Shown: positions 1 through 6,888, counted from the stretch's first letter. The stretch: 8,827 bases of DNA from MWCM01 sp964558315 (GCA_964558315.1 CAZLCL010000033.1:1-8827), one strand, 5' to 3'. Made by a program: numbers and translations. Notes: generated by a model from the sequence alone, not told the origin.

Positions 1-78
1 GAAGTGGTCGGATTTCTGGATTTTCGATCCGTCTACTTTCGCAAAGAGCGCAGAACAGAACCCGCTGACTCGCCTTAA
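1..78 (+). other. GC-rich left edge with an open frame of unknown status
   Basis: Frame 1 is open from the first base to a TAA at 76-78 (25 codons, containing GFLDFRSVYFRKERRTEPAD). The first 100 bases are 56% G+C by hand count, far above most of the window. It could be the 3' end of a plus-strand gene cut by the window, or part of a non-coding GC-rich element. The minus strand is also partly open here, so direction cannot be decided. I do not recognise the peptide. Confidence 0.2.
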
Positions 79-92
79 GGCGGGAAGCGGGT
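60..92. repeat. Nested GC-rich hairpin downstream of the Nramp gene
   Basis: ACCCGCT (60-66) pairs with AGCGGGT (86-92), and inside it CGCC (71-74) pairs with GGCG (79-82) around TTAA. It lies about 100 bases beyond the transporter stop on the minus strand. Neither side has a convincing T tract, so terminator function is only possible. It may be a dispersed palindromic element. Confidence 0.5.
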
Positions 93-189
93 CACCCCCA
101 ATAAATTAGATAATAGGGTTTAGTATTTTGAGATTAGAAATTTAAGGAAATTCTGTCGCGTTCTAAGCTGTGTATCTTACTAGAGTAGT

Positions 190-1560
190 TTAGGTCAACA
201 TTACCCAAATGCTGGCAATACCAGCAACAGACATAAGCGCTACTGTAATCCAACCGATGGATATACCCAACCACCCGCTTTTTCTATTGCCCATTACTTT
301 TTTGCTGGAAGCCAAAATTACAATACAAACCAAAATTATCGGTGCCACTAAACCGTTTGCTACTGCAGAATATATCAGAGCTTTAATCGGGTCTATGCCG
401 ATAAAATTTATTGCAATGCCTATGAGCATTGATATGATTATGACTCCATAAAAAGCATAGGCTTGTTTTAATCTAAAATGTAAACCCTGCCTCCAACCAA
501 AGCTTTCGGCGATAGCGTAAGAGCTCGAACCGGCTAAAACAGGTATTCCCAGTAAACCGGTGCCAATAATACCCAAAGCAAATAATAGATATGAATATTC
601 TCCGGCAAAGGGGCGCAACGCATTAGCGGCTTGTGCCGCAGTTTCTACATTAGTGATTCCATTAGCATTAAGAGTTGCCGAACAGGCAACGATAATAAAA
701 AACATCACTACATTAGATAAGAACATCCCACTCCAAATATCGGAGTGCATATCTTTAATTTCACTATCATTTATGTCGTTTTGTCTTAATTTAATATTTG
801 TTAAACCGCGTTCAATACGTTCTTCTACTTCTTGAGAAGTTTGCCAGAAAAACAGGTAGGGAGAAATTGTTGTGCCCAATATTGCGCAGATTAATATTGT
901 GCTGTCTTTTGTAATAGTCAAATTTGGTGTGAAAGCACTAAGGGTAATATTTTTCCAATCCAATCCTTCAATTAATAAAGCGGAAATTACATAAGCAATT
1001 AAAATCATAGCTAACCATTTTAAAATGTTGGCATATTTTTTATAAGCACTATAAATTTGTAAAAATAAGATAAATAAAGCAATTATTACCACCAAGAAAA
1101 GATAATTTATATCATAAAATAACCTTACTGCTTCTGCCATTGCTCCAAGATCGGCCCCAATATTTAATGTATTAGCTATAAACAGCAACAAAGTGCAAAA
1201 TATTAAAACTTTTCGAGAAAAGTGGATTCTAATGTTGCCCGCTAAACCTCGCCCAGTTACCATGCCAATTCTGGCACACATCTCTTGGACCACAGCCATT
1301 AAAGGAAATGTAAATGCCGACAACCACAAAAAAGCATAACCGTATTGAGCTCCGGTTTGAGAGTAGGTGGCTATACCGCTAGGGTCATCATCGCTAGCTC
1401 CGGTAGTCAAACCGGGCCCCAAAGAGTGCCAATAACTGCGCAAAGTAGCTATCGGTTTACCAGCTACCTTCTGTCCAAAATTTTTCGAAACCTCAACTGT
1501 TTTCTCAAGCCCTTTGGCTGGAGATTCGACTATCTTTTCGAAGAAATTTTTTTTATTCAT
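190..1560 (-). CDS. Nramp-related divalent metal transporter with a non-canonical binding site
   Basis: A polytopic inner-membrane protein of 456 aa with about 11 hydrophobic segments after a charged 45-residue N-terminus. It belongs to the Nramp (SLC11) superfamily, proton-linked divalent metal importers. The TM1 signature is at residues 57-68 (DDDPSGIATYSQ) and the TM6 unwound segment at 229-239 (GTTISPYLFFW). Classical Nramps carry D-P-G-N in TM1 and M-P-H in TM6. Here they read D59-P-S-G62 and S233-P-Y235, so the usual Asn and Met metal ligands and the His are absent. Substrate is therefore uncertain: Mg2+-type or another hard cation is as plausible as Mn/Fe. A longer frame begins at a TTG at 1581, but the Shine-Dalgarno GGAGGGG (1566-1572) lies inside those extra codons, 7 bases before the ATG at 1560, so the ATG is the start. 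It stands alone, 144 bases after ksgA. Confidence 0.88.
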   Translation of the reverse strand: MNKKNFFEKIVESPAKGLEKTVEVSKNFGQKVAGKPIATLRSYWHSLGPGLTTGASDDDPSGIATYSQTGAQYGYAFLWLSAFTFPLMAVVQEMCARIGMVTGRGLAGNIRIHFSRKVLIFCTLLLFIANTLNIGADLGAMAEAVRLFYDINYLFLVVIIALFILFLQIYSAYKKYANILKWLAMILIAYVISALLIEGLDWKNITLSAFTPNLTITKDSTILICAILGTTISPYLFFWQTSQEVEERIERGLTNIKLRQNDINDSEIKDMHSDIWSGMFLSNVVMFFIIVACSATLNANGITNVETAAQAANALRPFAGEYSYLLFALGIIGTGLLGIPVLAGSSSYAIAESFGWRQGLHFRLKQAYAFYGVIIISMLIGIAINFIGIDPIKALIYSAVANGLVAPIILVCIVILASSKKVMGNRKSGWLGISIGWITVALMSVAGIASIWVMLT

Positions 1561-1565
1561 TTGTG

Positions 1566-1572
1566 CCCCTCC
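1566..1572 (-). promoter_or_regulatory. Ribosome binding site fixing the Nramp start
   Basis: GGAGGGG on the minus strand, with GGAGG 7 bases before the ATG at 1560. It excludes the upstream in-frame TTG at 1581, whose coding sequence would contain it. Confidence 0.75.
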
Positions 1573-1603
1573 GCCACTCAATAAAAATTTATTAGTTTGT
1601 GGC

Positions 1604-1642
1604 GCCCTCCGTAGCTCGCCATGGAGCGAGCGTAGGAAGGGC
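1604..1642. repeat. Imperfect palindromic element, GCCCTYCGTAGCT family
   Basis: GCTCGC (1614-1619) pairs with GCGAGC (1626-1631). Further out, GCCC and TCC (1604-1610) pair with GGA and GGGC (1635-1642) across a symmetric GTA/GTA internal loop. It sits between ksgA and the transporter in otherwise AT-rich DNA. The left arm resembles the terminator hairpin at 8066-8094 (GCCCTTCGTAGCT), which suggests a dispersed small repeat. In the minus direction no T tract follows. Confidence 0.55.
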
Positions 1643-1704
1643 TATTCAACCTGTCAAAATACAGAATAAAGAATAATGAATTATGAATAAAGCTTTTACA
1701 TAAC

Positions 1705-2453
1705 TCAAGACCGGCTATCCTCTATTTCCCTTGCTAACACAGCCCATTGCTCTATTGTAAGCTCCTGAGCTCTGGCGTTTCTACTTATTTCCATTTTATC
1801 TAATAGCTCTATAATCTGTCCACTATTTAAATTTGTGCCAGCCTTTAAGTTGTTAAATAAAGTCTTTCTCCTGGCCATAAAGCCAGCCTTTGCCAGTTTA
1901 AAAAAGTTCCTTTCATCCATTTTTGATTTTTGATATTTGATATTTGATATTTTTATGATGGCGCTATCCACCTCCGGCACAGGAAAAAACGAATTTTTTG
2001 GCACAAACGCAACTATCTCAGGATCGCCATAATATTGCACGGAAACTGCTAAAAGCGATAAATCCCCAGTTTTTGCGCAAATACGTTCCGCTACCTCTTT
2101 TTGCACCAAAAAAACAATTAATTCAGGTTTATGCTCAGTGGTTAAAAACTTTTCAAGTATTTTGGAGGTAATATAGTANNNNNNNNNNNNNNNNNNNNNN
2201 NNNNNNNNNNNNNNNNNNNNNNNNNNNNNNNNNNNNNNNNNNNNNNNNNNNNNNNNNNNNNNNNNNNNNNNNNNNNNNCCCCAACCCCTGGGCCGATCTC
2301 CAATACCATATCTGACAGCTTAAGATCAGCAGCTGTTACAATTTTATCGAGCACCCCTCGATCAACTAAAAAATTCTGTCCCATGCTTTTTTTAGCCCAG
2401 AGTCCATTTTGCTTTAAATAGCTTATTAGTTCGCTTTTATTGGTCAAATCCAT
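1705..2453 (-). CDS. rsmA (ksgA): 16S rRNA dimethyladenosine transferase RsmA/KsgA, interrupted by an assembly gap
   Basis: SAM-dependent enzyme that dimethylates two adjacent adenosines in the 3' hairpin of 16S rRNA during small-subunit maturation. The N-terminal 58 codons (2280-2453) contain KKSMGQNFLVD and the SAM motif VLEIGPGVG. After the gap, 157 codons (1705-2178) resume with YYITSKIL, the catalytic NLPYYIT-type motif. They continue through VQKEVAERI and FFPVPEVDSAIIKI to the helical rRNA-binding domain (MARRKTLFNNL). The two parts are in different frames across the 100-N placeholder. Compared with family length (about 270-290 aa), some 55-65 residues are missing, so the true gap is probably nearer 170-200 bases and the frame break is an assembly artefact. 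It follows the kinase gene after 7 bases, without a clear Shine-Dalgarno, suggesting co-transcription. A tandem 7-mer repeat lies in frame in the C-terminal domain. Confidence 0.9.
1932..1952. repeat. In-frame tandem 7-mer repeat inside ksgA
   Basis: Three perfect tandem copies of GATATTT on the plus strand. At 21 bases the array keeps the frame and encodes part of ISNIKYQKSK, just after the catalytic domain. Confidence 0.8.
2179..2278. other. Assembly gap of exactly 100 N
   Basis: A run of exactly 100 N, the usual placeholder for an unknown scaffold gap. It lies between the SAM-binding GPGVG motif and the catalytic YYIT motif of ksgA. Confidence 0.99.
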
Positions 2454-2460
2454 GATAATT

Positions 2461-3051
2461 CTAAATAAGATTCAATTTAGTTAAAATCTTCTCTATAGCT
2501 TCCCTATTCGAAGAAAGCTTATCAAGGCAGTCAATATGATAAGTATTTTCTAAATATTTATCAATATTATTATAACTATTGAATAATACAGTTAGGAAAT
2601 CCATATTTATTACTCTTCCTAATGATTTATGATACTTTTGTTCTCTCCTTATCGCTTCCTCCGGGGGCACCACGCAAGAAAACGCAACATCTTCAAACTT
2701 GAGAAACTCTTTGGCATATTTTTCGAGAGTGTTTTTTTGGCTTTTACTAATCAACTTGGCTTGAAATAGCGCATCCCCGAATGCTATGTGATCAATAATC
2801 CCTCTATCTACTAAAATATAATCAAAATCTTGTTGTTTTGCTTCAATAACTTTGTTAATTGTATTATTTAAACTCCAAACATGAAAAAGAAATCTCTCCT
2901 GTTTGTCAATTGGGCAAATTCTTGCTCCTTCGTGAACAACTCTTACTTTTCGCCTTTTTTCACGCTTTAAATAGGTCTCTAATATCTCAATCTGTGTTGA
3001 TTTTCCAGCTTTAGGCATTCCGAAAAATTCAATTATTTTCGCATGTGTCAT
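2461..3051 (-). CDS. P-loop nucleotide-kinase-like protein (thymidylate/deoxynucleoside kinase type)
   Basis: A cytoplasmic 196-aa protein with a Walker A motif at residues 11-19 (GMPKAGKST) after a hydrophobic first strand (KIIEFF). A DRG motif sits at 82-84 (ILVDRGIIDH), where thymidylate and deoxynucleoside kinases carry their DR/ER substrate motif. An arginine-rich lid-like stretch follows at 131-146 (EEAIRREQ). Size fits these kinases, but sequence resemblance is weak, so the phosphate acceptor is not assigned. The ATG at 3051 is chosen over an in-frame TTG at 3063 because it starts just before the first strand. Neither has a recognisable Shine-Dalgarno. It has a good promoter upstream (3084-3112) and runs into ksgA with a 7-base gap, so the pair is likely one operon. 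Confidence 0.72.
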   Translation of the reverse strand: MTHAKIIEFFGMPKAGKSTQIEILETYLKREKRRKVRVVHEGARICPIDKQERFLFHVWSLNNTINKVIEAKQQDFDYILVDRGIIDHIAFGDALFQAKLISKSQKNTLEKYAKEFLKFEDVAFSCVVPPEEAIRREQKYHKSLGRVINMDFLTVLFNSYNNIDKYLENTYHIDCLDKLSSNREAIEKILTKLNLI

Positions 3052-3083
3052 TTTTAGAAACAATATTAATAATAAAAAGAAAT

Positions 3084-3112
3084 ATTAAAATATCAAACTT
3101 ACGTAATATCAA
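3084..3112 (-). promoter_or_regulatory. Sigma-70-type promoter of the kinase-ksgA operon
   Basis: Minus-strand TTGATA (3107-3112), 17-base spacer, TTTAAT (3084-3089). Each hexamer matches 5 of 6 consensus positions. Expected transcription start is near 3077, about 25 bases before the ATG at 3051. Confidence 0.55.
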
Positions 3113-3141
3113 CATTAGGCTAAAAATACATTATCTGCAAA

Positions 3142-4107
3142 TCACTGTTCTATCTCTTCCACTGATACATACGGACCCTTGCCACTACCGTTCCAGCCGA
3201 GTTGATTCATGTAGCTCATTGATAAATCCAAAACCACATCTTCGGGAGGTTTTGCTGTGCCCCAAGTGGCGTTAACCGTGACGATAATTGACCTACCATT
3301 GGCTTTATTGGTGATTCTGATTAAAGTGCCTTTTGCATATTTTGCGCTGACAATATAATTCGGCACAGTAGTGATTGTCGCAAAACCTCTTTCAGAGCTA
3401 AGAACAACGATTTTGGTCCCAGTATATGTAACTTCATCTTTTGCCGAGACAATTGTTTTATTTTCAAGTAAAGTCCTGCTGACTTCCTCCCCATCAATTC
3501 TGGTAACAAGATATTTTAGTTCGCGCTTTCCGACCGATCCCTCTTCTAAGCGAGTTTTGCCGTATTTTAAATCTGGGTCATCTTTATTTAGTTTTTTAAA
3601 AGCGATCTCTTCGCTTTCTATAATAACCGTTTTAGCAACTCGGCTAATTTTTATCTCCATATTATCATTGATTGCAGAATCCAAAGGCAAAGACACCTTG
3701 TCCTCCATTCCTAAAATGATCTCCCTTTCTCTAAATAGCTCTTCTATCGTGCCCTGCCAGCTCCTTACTACCTGTAATTTTTTGCCATCATAGAGATTAA
3801 TTTTAGGAGCTCTGTTGATAGTAATCACGCCCCCCATCTCCAAATATATATCAGGAAAAAGCGAAATTTTATCTTCTGGATAGATCATCAATTGCAAATC
3901 ATCAGTTAGTTTTTGCAAACTCTTACCATTGCTAAATCCATTAACTTTAATCACTTGCCCAGAGGCTTTTTGGTCAACCACTAAATATGCCTTTTGTTTT
4001 TGAGGCTTATGAGTCTCATTTTCATTGAAATTTTTTGAATATGCTTTAGCCGAAAAAAACAAAATAGGCACAGCTATCAAGGTAATTAGATATCTTGGTA
4101 TATTCAT
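3142..4107 (-). CDS. Secreted DUF348/G5/RlpA-like double-psi beta-barrel protein
   Basis: A 321-aa exported protein probably acting in the cell envelope. Residues 1-22 form a signal peptide (positive start, hydrophobic core, SAKA cleavage-like end). Residues about 67-156 resemble the DUF348 ubiquitin-like modules of YabE/Rpf-type proteins (ITINRAPKINLYDGKK). Residues about 158-232 fit a G5 domain (LEEGSVGKRELKYLVTRIDG). Residues about 238-321 fit an RlpA-like double-psi barrel (GTLIRITNKANGRSIIVTVN, then VVLDLSMSYMNQLGW). In peptidoglycan-cleaving RlpA relatives the barrel carries TASGE, TAAH and NDRGP segments. Here the first is missing, the His position reads Lys, and NDRGP reads NATWG, so catalysis is doubtful and wall binding or a scaffold role is likelier. 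The ATG at 4107 has only a weak upstream TTGGAA. It is separated from its neighbours and probably monocistronic. Confidence 0.78.
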   Translation of the reverse strand: MNIPRYLITLIAVPILFFSAKAYSKNFNENETHKPQKQKAYLVVDQKASGQVIKVNGFSNGKSLQKLTDDLQLMIYPEDKISLFPDIYLEMGGVITINRAPKINLYDGKKLQVVRSWQGTIEELFREREIILGMEDKVSLPLDSAINDNMEIKISRVAKTVIIESEEIAFKKLNKDDPDLKYGKTRLEEGSVGKRELKYLVTRIDGEEVSRTLLENKTIVSAKDEVTYTGTKIVVLSSERGFATITTVPNYIVSAKYAKGTLIRITNKANGRSIIVTVNATWGTAKPPEDVVLDLSMSYMNQLGWNGSGKGPYVSVEEIEQ

Positions 4108-4127
4108 ATTCCAAATACAAGTTTATC

Positions 4128-4160
4128 ACAATTACCATTAGTAATTAACCAATTGAAATA
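4128..4160 (-). promoter_or_regulatory. Weak promoter candidate for the secreted G5/RlpA-like gene
   Basis: Minus-strand TTGGTT followed after about 18 bases by TGATAA, a short leader upstream of the ATG at 4107. The surrounding DNA is so AT-rich that this is only a candidate. Confidence 0.25.
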
Positions 4161-4213
4161 TGTAAAATAAAAAAACTATTATTGTAATAAAGATTTTTTG
4201 GCAAAAAGGTTAT

Positions 4214-4245
4214 CTCTGCCACCAGCCGGCTGGCGGGTGGCAGAG
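4214..4245 (-). terminator. Strong GC hairpin after the GC-rich membrane gene
   Basis: A perfect 10-bp stem, CTCTGCCACC (4214-4223) with GGTGGCAGAG (4236-4245), plus an inner GCC/GGC pairing in the loop. It begins 3 bases after the stop codon at 4249-4251. In the minus direction ATAACC and then five T follow. The gap before the T tract makes it a less than ideal intrinsic terminator, but its position fits. Confidence 0.5.
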
Positions 4246-4248
4246 TGC

Positions 4249-4617
4249 TCATTCGGAGGTGTTATGGGACATGTCCCAAACTAGGTAGTACAACATCCCA
4301 AAAAGCAGTGGCAACATCGCCGCGACAAATACTGCTTTGCTGATTGTTCCGGCGTAGCCCAACACGACTAGTGCCACGGCGACTACAGCCTCCGCGACCG
4401 CCATTTCAAACGAAGGCTCGCGGCGCCGAGCTTTCTCCGCCAGCGGGAAAAAAACCACCCCGCCACAAGTGGCGAGGTATGCTACCACACTGGCGGCCAA
4501 CGACGCTCCCAGATACAGCACGAACACAGCCATAGAGAGTGCCGTTGTAAGAGCCAGATACACTGCCTCTGCCCACAGATAAGCGGGCATTACCGCCTTA
4601 GCCTTACCTTTGGCCAT
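4249..4617 (-). CDS. Small GC-rich four-helix membrane protein of unknown function
   Basis: A 122-aa integral membrane protein, not recognised. There are probably four hydrophobic helices, at roughly residues 13-35, 37-58, 70-90 and 95-115. A basic cytoplasmic-type loop (EKARRREPSFE) separates the second and third, and a short polar tail ends in HNTSE. Composition is strikingly foreign: 4321-4500 is about 60% G+C by hand count, against about 28% in 4741-4800 just upstream, with GCC/GCG/GTG-rich codons. The ATG at 4617 is chosen because AGGGAG (4625-4630) lies 7 bases upstream. The longer frame from 4638 would place that site inside the gene. It has its own promoter and ends at a strong hairpin, a self-contained cassette that may be a recent acquisition. 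Confidence 0.72.
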   Translation of the reverse strand: MAKGKAKAVMPAYLWAEAVYLALTTALSMAVFVLYLGASLAASVVAYLATCGGVVFFPLAEKARRREPSFEMAVAEAVVAVALVVLGYAGTISKAVFVAAMLPLLFGMLYYLVWDMSHNTSE

Positions 4618-4624
4618 GACGCCA

Positions 4625-4630
4625 CTCCCT
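4625..4630 (-). promoter_or_regulatory. Ribosome binding site fixing the start of the GC-rich membrane gene
   Basis: Minus-strand AGGGAG, 7 bases before the ATG at 4617. It argues against the in-frame ATG at 4638. Confidence 0.65.
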
Positions 4631-4656
4631 GTGCGCATTTTACTCCGAATGATACT

Positions 4657-4685
4657 TCTATATCATATTTGCCACTTTTTGTAAA
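4657..4685 (-). promoter_or_regulatory. Promoter of the GC-rich membrane gene
   Basis: Minus-strand TTTACA (4680-4685), 17-base spacer, TATAGA (4657-4662), each 5 of 6 to consensus. It starts within two bases of the end of the helicase gene, so the membrane gene need not depend on read-through. Confidence 0.6.
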
Positions 4686-4686
4686 T

Positions 4687-6888
4687 TTAAATCCTGTCTA
4701 TTAATCCCTCAGGTATATGGGAAATAAATCGTGACTCAGGATTGGCTTGATACCGACCATATAGATTACGTTCAAAAGAACAAATTAAATATAATCTCAT
4801 TTTAGCCCTAGTAATACCCACATAACAAAGCCTTCTTTCCTCCTCCATTTCACCAGCCTCTTGCAAAGAACGAGAGTGCGGGAAAATCCCCTCTTCCATA
4901 CCGGTTATAAATACATTTTCAAATTCAAGCCCTTTAGCCGAATGTAAAGTCATTAGCGTTACCGCATTACTAGAAAGATCATAATTATCAGTATCCTGTA
5001 TCAAAGCCACCCTCTCCAAAAATTCCGTTAAAATTGCAAAGTTACCATTTAAATTTGCCGATTCTATTTCTTGATTTTTATATTGATATTGTAAATTTCT
5101 ATCCTTGGGAATTGATTCAGCTACACCAATCAATTCTAATACATTCTCCCATCTCCCCTCACCCTCCGGAGTGCCATCCAATAGATAGCTTTTATAGCCA
5201 CTTTTTACTGCAATGTGCTGTATCAAATCACTCAGCTCTGTATTAAATGCTACCTCTCTTATCTCTGCAATCATTTTTAAAAATTCTTCAAGTTTTTTAG
5301 GAATTGAATAATTGTAATTTGACTGGTTTTCGATTATTGATAATCGATAATTTTCTAAAGTTTTCTCTCCAATTCCTCGGGTTGGTGCACTCGTTGCTCT
5401 GCTAAGCGACTCGAAATCAAATGGATTAACTATCAAACGTAGATATGCAATAATATCTTTTATCTCCTTGCGTTCATAAAAACGAACTCCTCCGACAACC
5501 CTGTAGGGAATATTCATACGCATAAAAACCTCCTCTAAGGCTCTTGACTGCGCATTAGTTCGATACAAAACAGCAAAGTCGTTCCAATTGCACTCCTTTT
5601 CTTCTTTCCTGCTCCGACTTCGCGCCAAAGATCCAATCTCGAGCGCTACAAATTCTGCTTCATCTTTCTCATTTAACGCTTGATAAACAGTTATTGGATA
5701 GCCACTACCACATTCAGTCCATAATGATTTATCCGTGCGATTTTTATTTTGTCTTATCACTTCATTGGCCGCAGTTAAAATCGTTTCTGTGGAACGATAA
5801 TTCTGCTCTAGTTTAATAACTTTTGCGCCTTGCCAGTCTTTTTCAAAATTTAAAATGTTGCGAAAATTTGCTCCTCTCCAACCATATATTGCCTGATAAT
5901 CATCGCCCACCACCATAATATTCTTATGTTTTTTTGCTAAAAGATTTACCCAAACATACTGCGCTTGATTGGTATCTTGATATTCATCAATTAAAATATA
6001 TTTGAATATCTCTTGATATTTTTCCAGAATAGAAGAATTGTTGTGAAAAAGCTCGACACACTTCATTATTAAATCATCAAAGTCAAAAGCATTAGCATTT
6101 TTTAAATATTTTTGATATTTTTCATAAACATCAGCGGTTACCTTTTCCATAGGAGAGTTTATATATTTCTTAAACTCTTGATAATTAATCAATTCGTTTT
6201 TTGCTCCACTGATAAAATATGCTACCACCTGAGGATTGAAATTTTTGACATCAATATCCAGTTCCTTCATCGCGCGCTTTATAATTGACTTTTGATCGTT
6301 AGCATCATAAATTGTAAAATTTTTATCATATCCGATAAAATGTGCCTCTCTGCGTAAAATTCGCACACATATTGAATGGAAAGTCCCAAGCCAAGGCAAG
6401 CGAATAGGTTGCGGGTTATAGGTTTTTGGTTTTAGATTAGAAAGTTTGTCATTATGGATCACTCGATTTATCGAATGAGCGGTAACCTCATCATTATATA
6501 TATTCTCCCTACTCTTAATTTTATTCTGATCCAAATGGAAAGATTCCGTTTGATTGTCATTGTGAGGAATCGAAGAGTCTTCTCTTTTTTGGGTTCTTGA
6601 TTCATTTATCTCTAATCCTATTTGTTCTTCTGTTTTTTTATTCTTCTCTTTTTCTGTTGAGAGTAGTTTCGTTACTCTCTCTGCCATCTCACCAGCCGCT
6701 TTATTGGTAAAAGTAACTGCCAAAATATTATATGGCGATATTTTCTTCTCTCTTATTAGGTAAGCTATACGATGCGTCAGCGCTTTAGTCTTGCCACTTC
6801 CCGCTCCGGCTAACACCAAAACAGGTCCCTCGGTTTGGAGAACAGCTTCTTTTTGACAATCGTTTAAACCGCTGAGTATGTCCATCAT
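4687..6888 (-). CDS. UvrD/PcrA-family superfamily 1A DNA helicase
   Basis: ATP-dependent 3'-5' DNA translocase/helicase, 733 aa, for repair and replication-conflict work. Motifs in order: Q motif LNDCQKEAV (8-16), Walker A AGAGSGKT (27-34), Ia TFTNKAAGEM (59-68), Ib GTFHSICVRILR (168-179), II DEYQD (301-305), III GDDYQAIYGWRGA (328-340), IV LEQNYRST (360-367), V TLMTLHSAKGLEF (644-656), VI EEERRLCYVGITRAK (682-696). All catalytic motifs are intact. Two features are odd. An extra, low-complexity, hydrophilic stretch of about 88 residues (77-164) separates motifs Ia and Ib, where relatives have only a short linker; it is encoded by palindromic, repeat-like DNA. The protein also stops about 35 residues after motif VI, with no Tudor-like RNA-polymerase-binding extension. 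The start is the first of two adjacent ATGs, with no Shine-Dalgarno. PcrA, UvrD or Rep orthology is not resolved. Confidence 0.93.
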   Translation of the reverse strand: MMDILSGLNDCQKEAVLQTEGPVLVLAGAGSGKTKALTHRIAYLIREKKISPYNILAVTFTNKAAGEMAERVTKLLSTEKEKNKKTEEQIGLEINESRTQKREDSSIPHNDNQTESFHLDQNKIKSRENIYNDEVTAHSINRVIHNDKLSNLKPKTYNPQPIRLPWLGTFHSICVRILRREAHFIGYDKNFTIYDANDQKSIIKRAMKELDIDVKNFNPQVVAYFISGAKNELINYQEFKKYINSPMEKVTADVYEKYQKYLKNANAFDFDDLIMKCVELFHNNSSILEKYQEIFKYILIDEYQDTNQAQYVWVNLLAKKHKNIMVVGDDYQAIYGWRGANFRNILNFEKDWQGAKVIKLEQNYRSTETILTAANEVIRQNKNRTDKSLWTECGSGYPITVYQALNEKDEAEFVALEIGSLARSRSRKEEKECNWNDFAVLYRTNAQSRALEEVFMRMNIPYRVVGGVRFYERKEIKDIIAYLRLIVNPFDFESLSRATSAPTRGIGEKTLENYRLSIIENQSNYNYSIPKKLEEFLKMIAEIREVAFNTELSDLIQHIAVKSGYKSYLLDGTPEGEGRWENVLELIGVAESIPKDRNLQYQYKNQEIESANLNGNFAILTEFLERVALIQDTDNYDLSSNAVTLMTLHSAKGLEFENVFITGMEEGIFPHSRSLQEAGEMEEERRLCYVGITRAKMRLYLICSFERNLYGRYQANPESRFISHIPEGLIDRI
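6397..6660. repeat. Palindrome-rich in-frame insertion within the helicase gene
   Basis: The DNA encoding helicase residues 77-164 contains TCACTCGAT/ATCGAATGA (6459-6467 and 6470-6478, one mismatch, 2-base loop) and GATTCC/GGAATC (6542-6547 and 6566-6571). It also has TAGGTTTTTGGTTTTAG-like low-complexity DNA near 6418-6436. The encoded peptide lacks the conservation seen on either side. It looks like repeat DNA captured in frame. Confidence 0.55.

Noticed and set aside
1..60. tRNA end suggested by GGATTTTCGATCC
   Set aside because: The loop does not fit the TTCRANY T-loop and no acceptor, D or anticodon arms can be built.
209..835. Plus-strand open frames across the Nramp gene, and similar ones across the G5, helicase and PsbP-like genes
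   Set aside because: They are shadows of well-supported minus-strand genes, without ribosome binding sites or recognisable motifs.
1561..1581. Seven-residue longer Nramp start at a TTG
   Set aside because: The Shine-Dalgarno lies inside those codons, 7 bases before a better ATG.
1629..1657. TTGACA (1652-1657) as the -35 of an Nramp promoter
   Set aside because: At 17 bases the -10 position reads TACGCT, only 3 of 6, and overlaps the palindrome.
1705..2109. Separate C-terminal gene starting at TTG 2109
   Set aside because: The frame continues upstream through the KsgA catalytic YYIT motif to the gap, so it is the same gene.
3052..3063. Longer kinase start at a TTG
   Set aside because: No ribosome binding site; the ATG four codons later sits right before the first beta strand of the P-loop domain.
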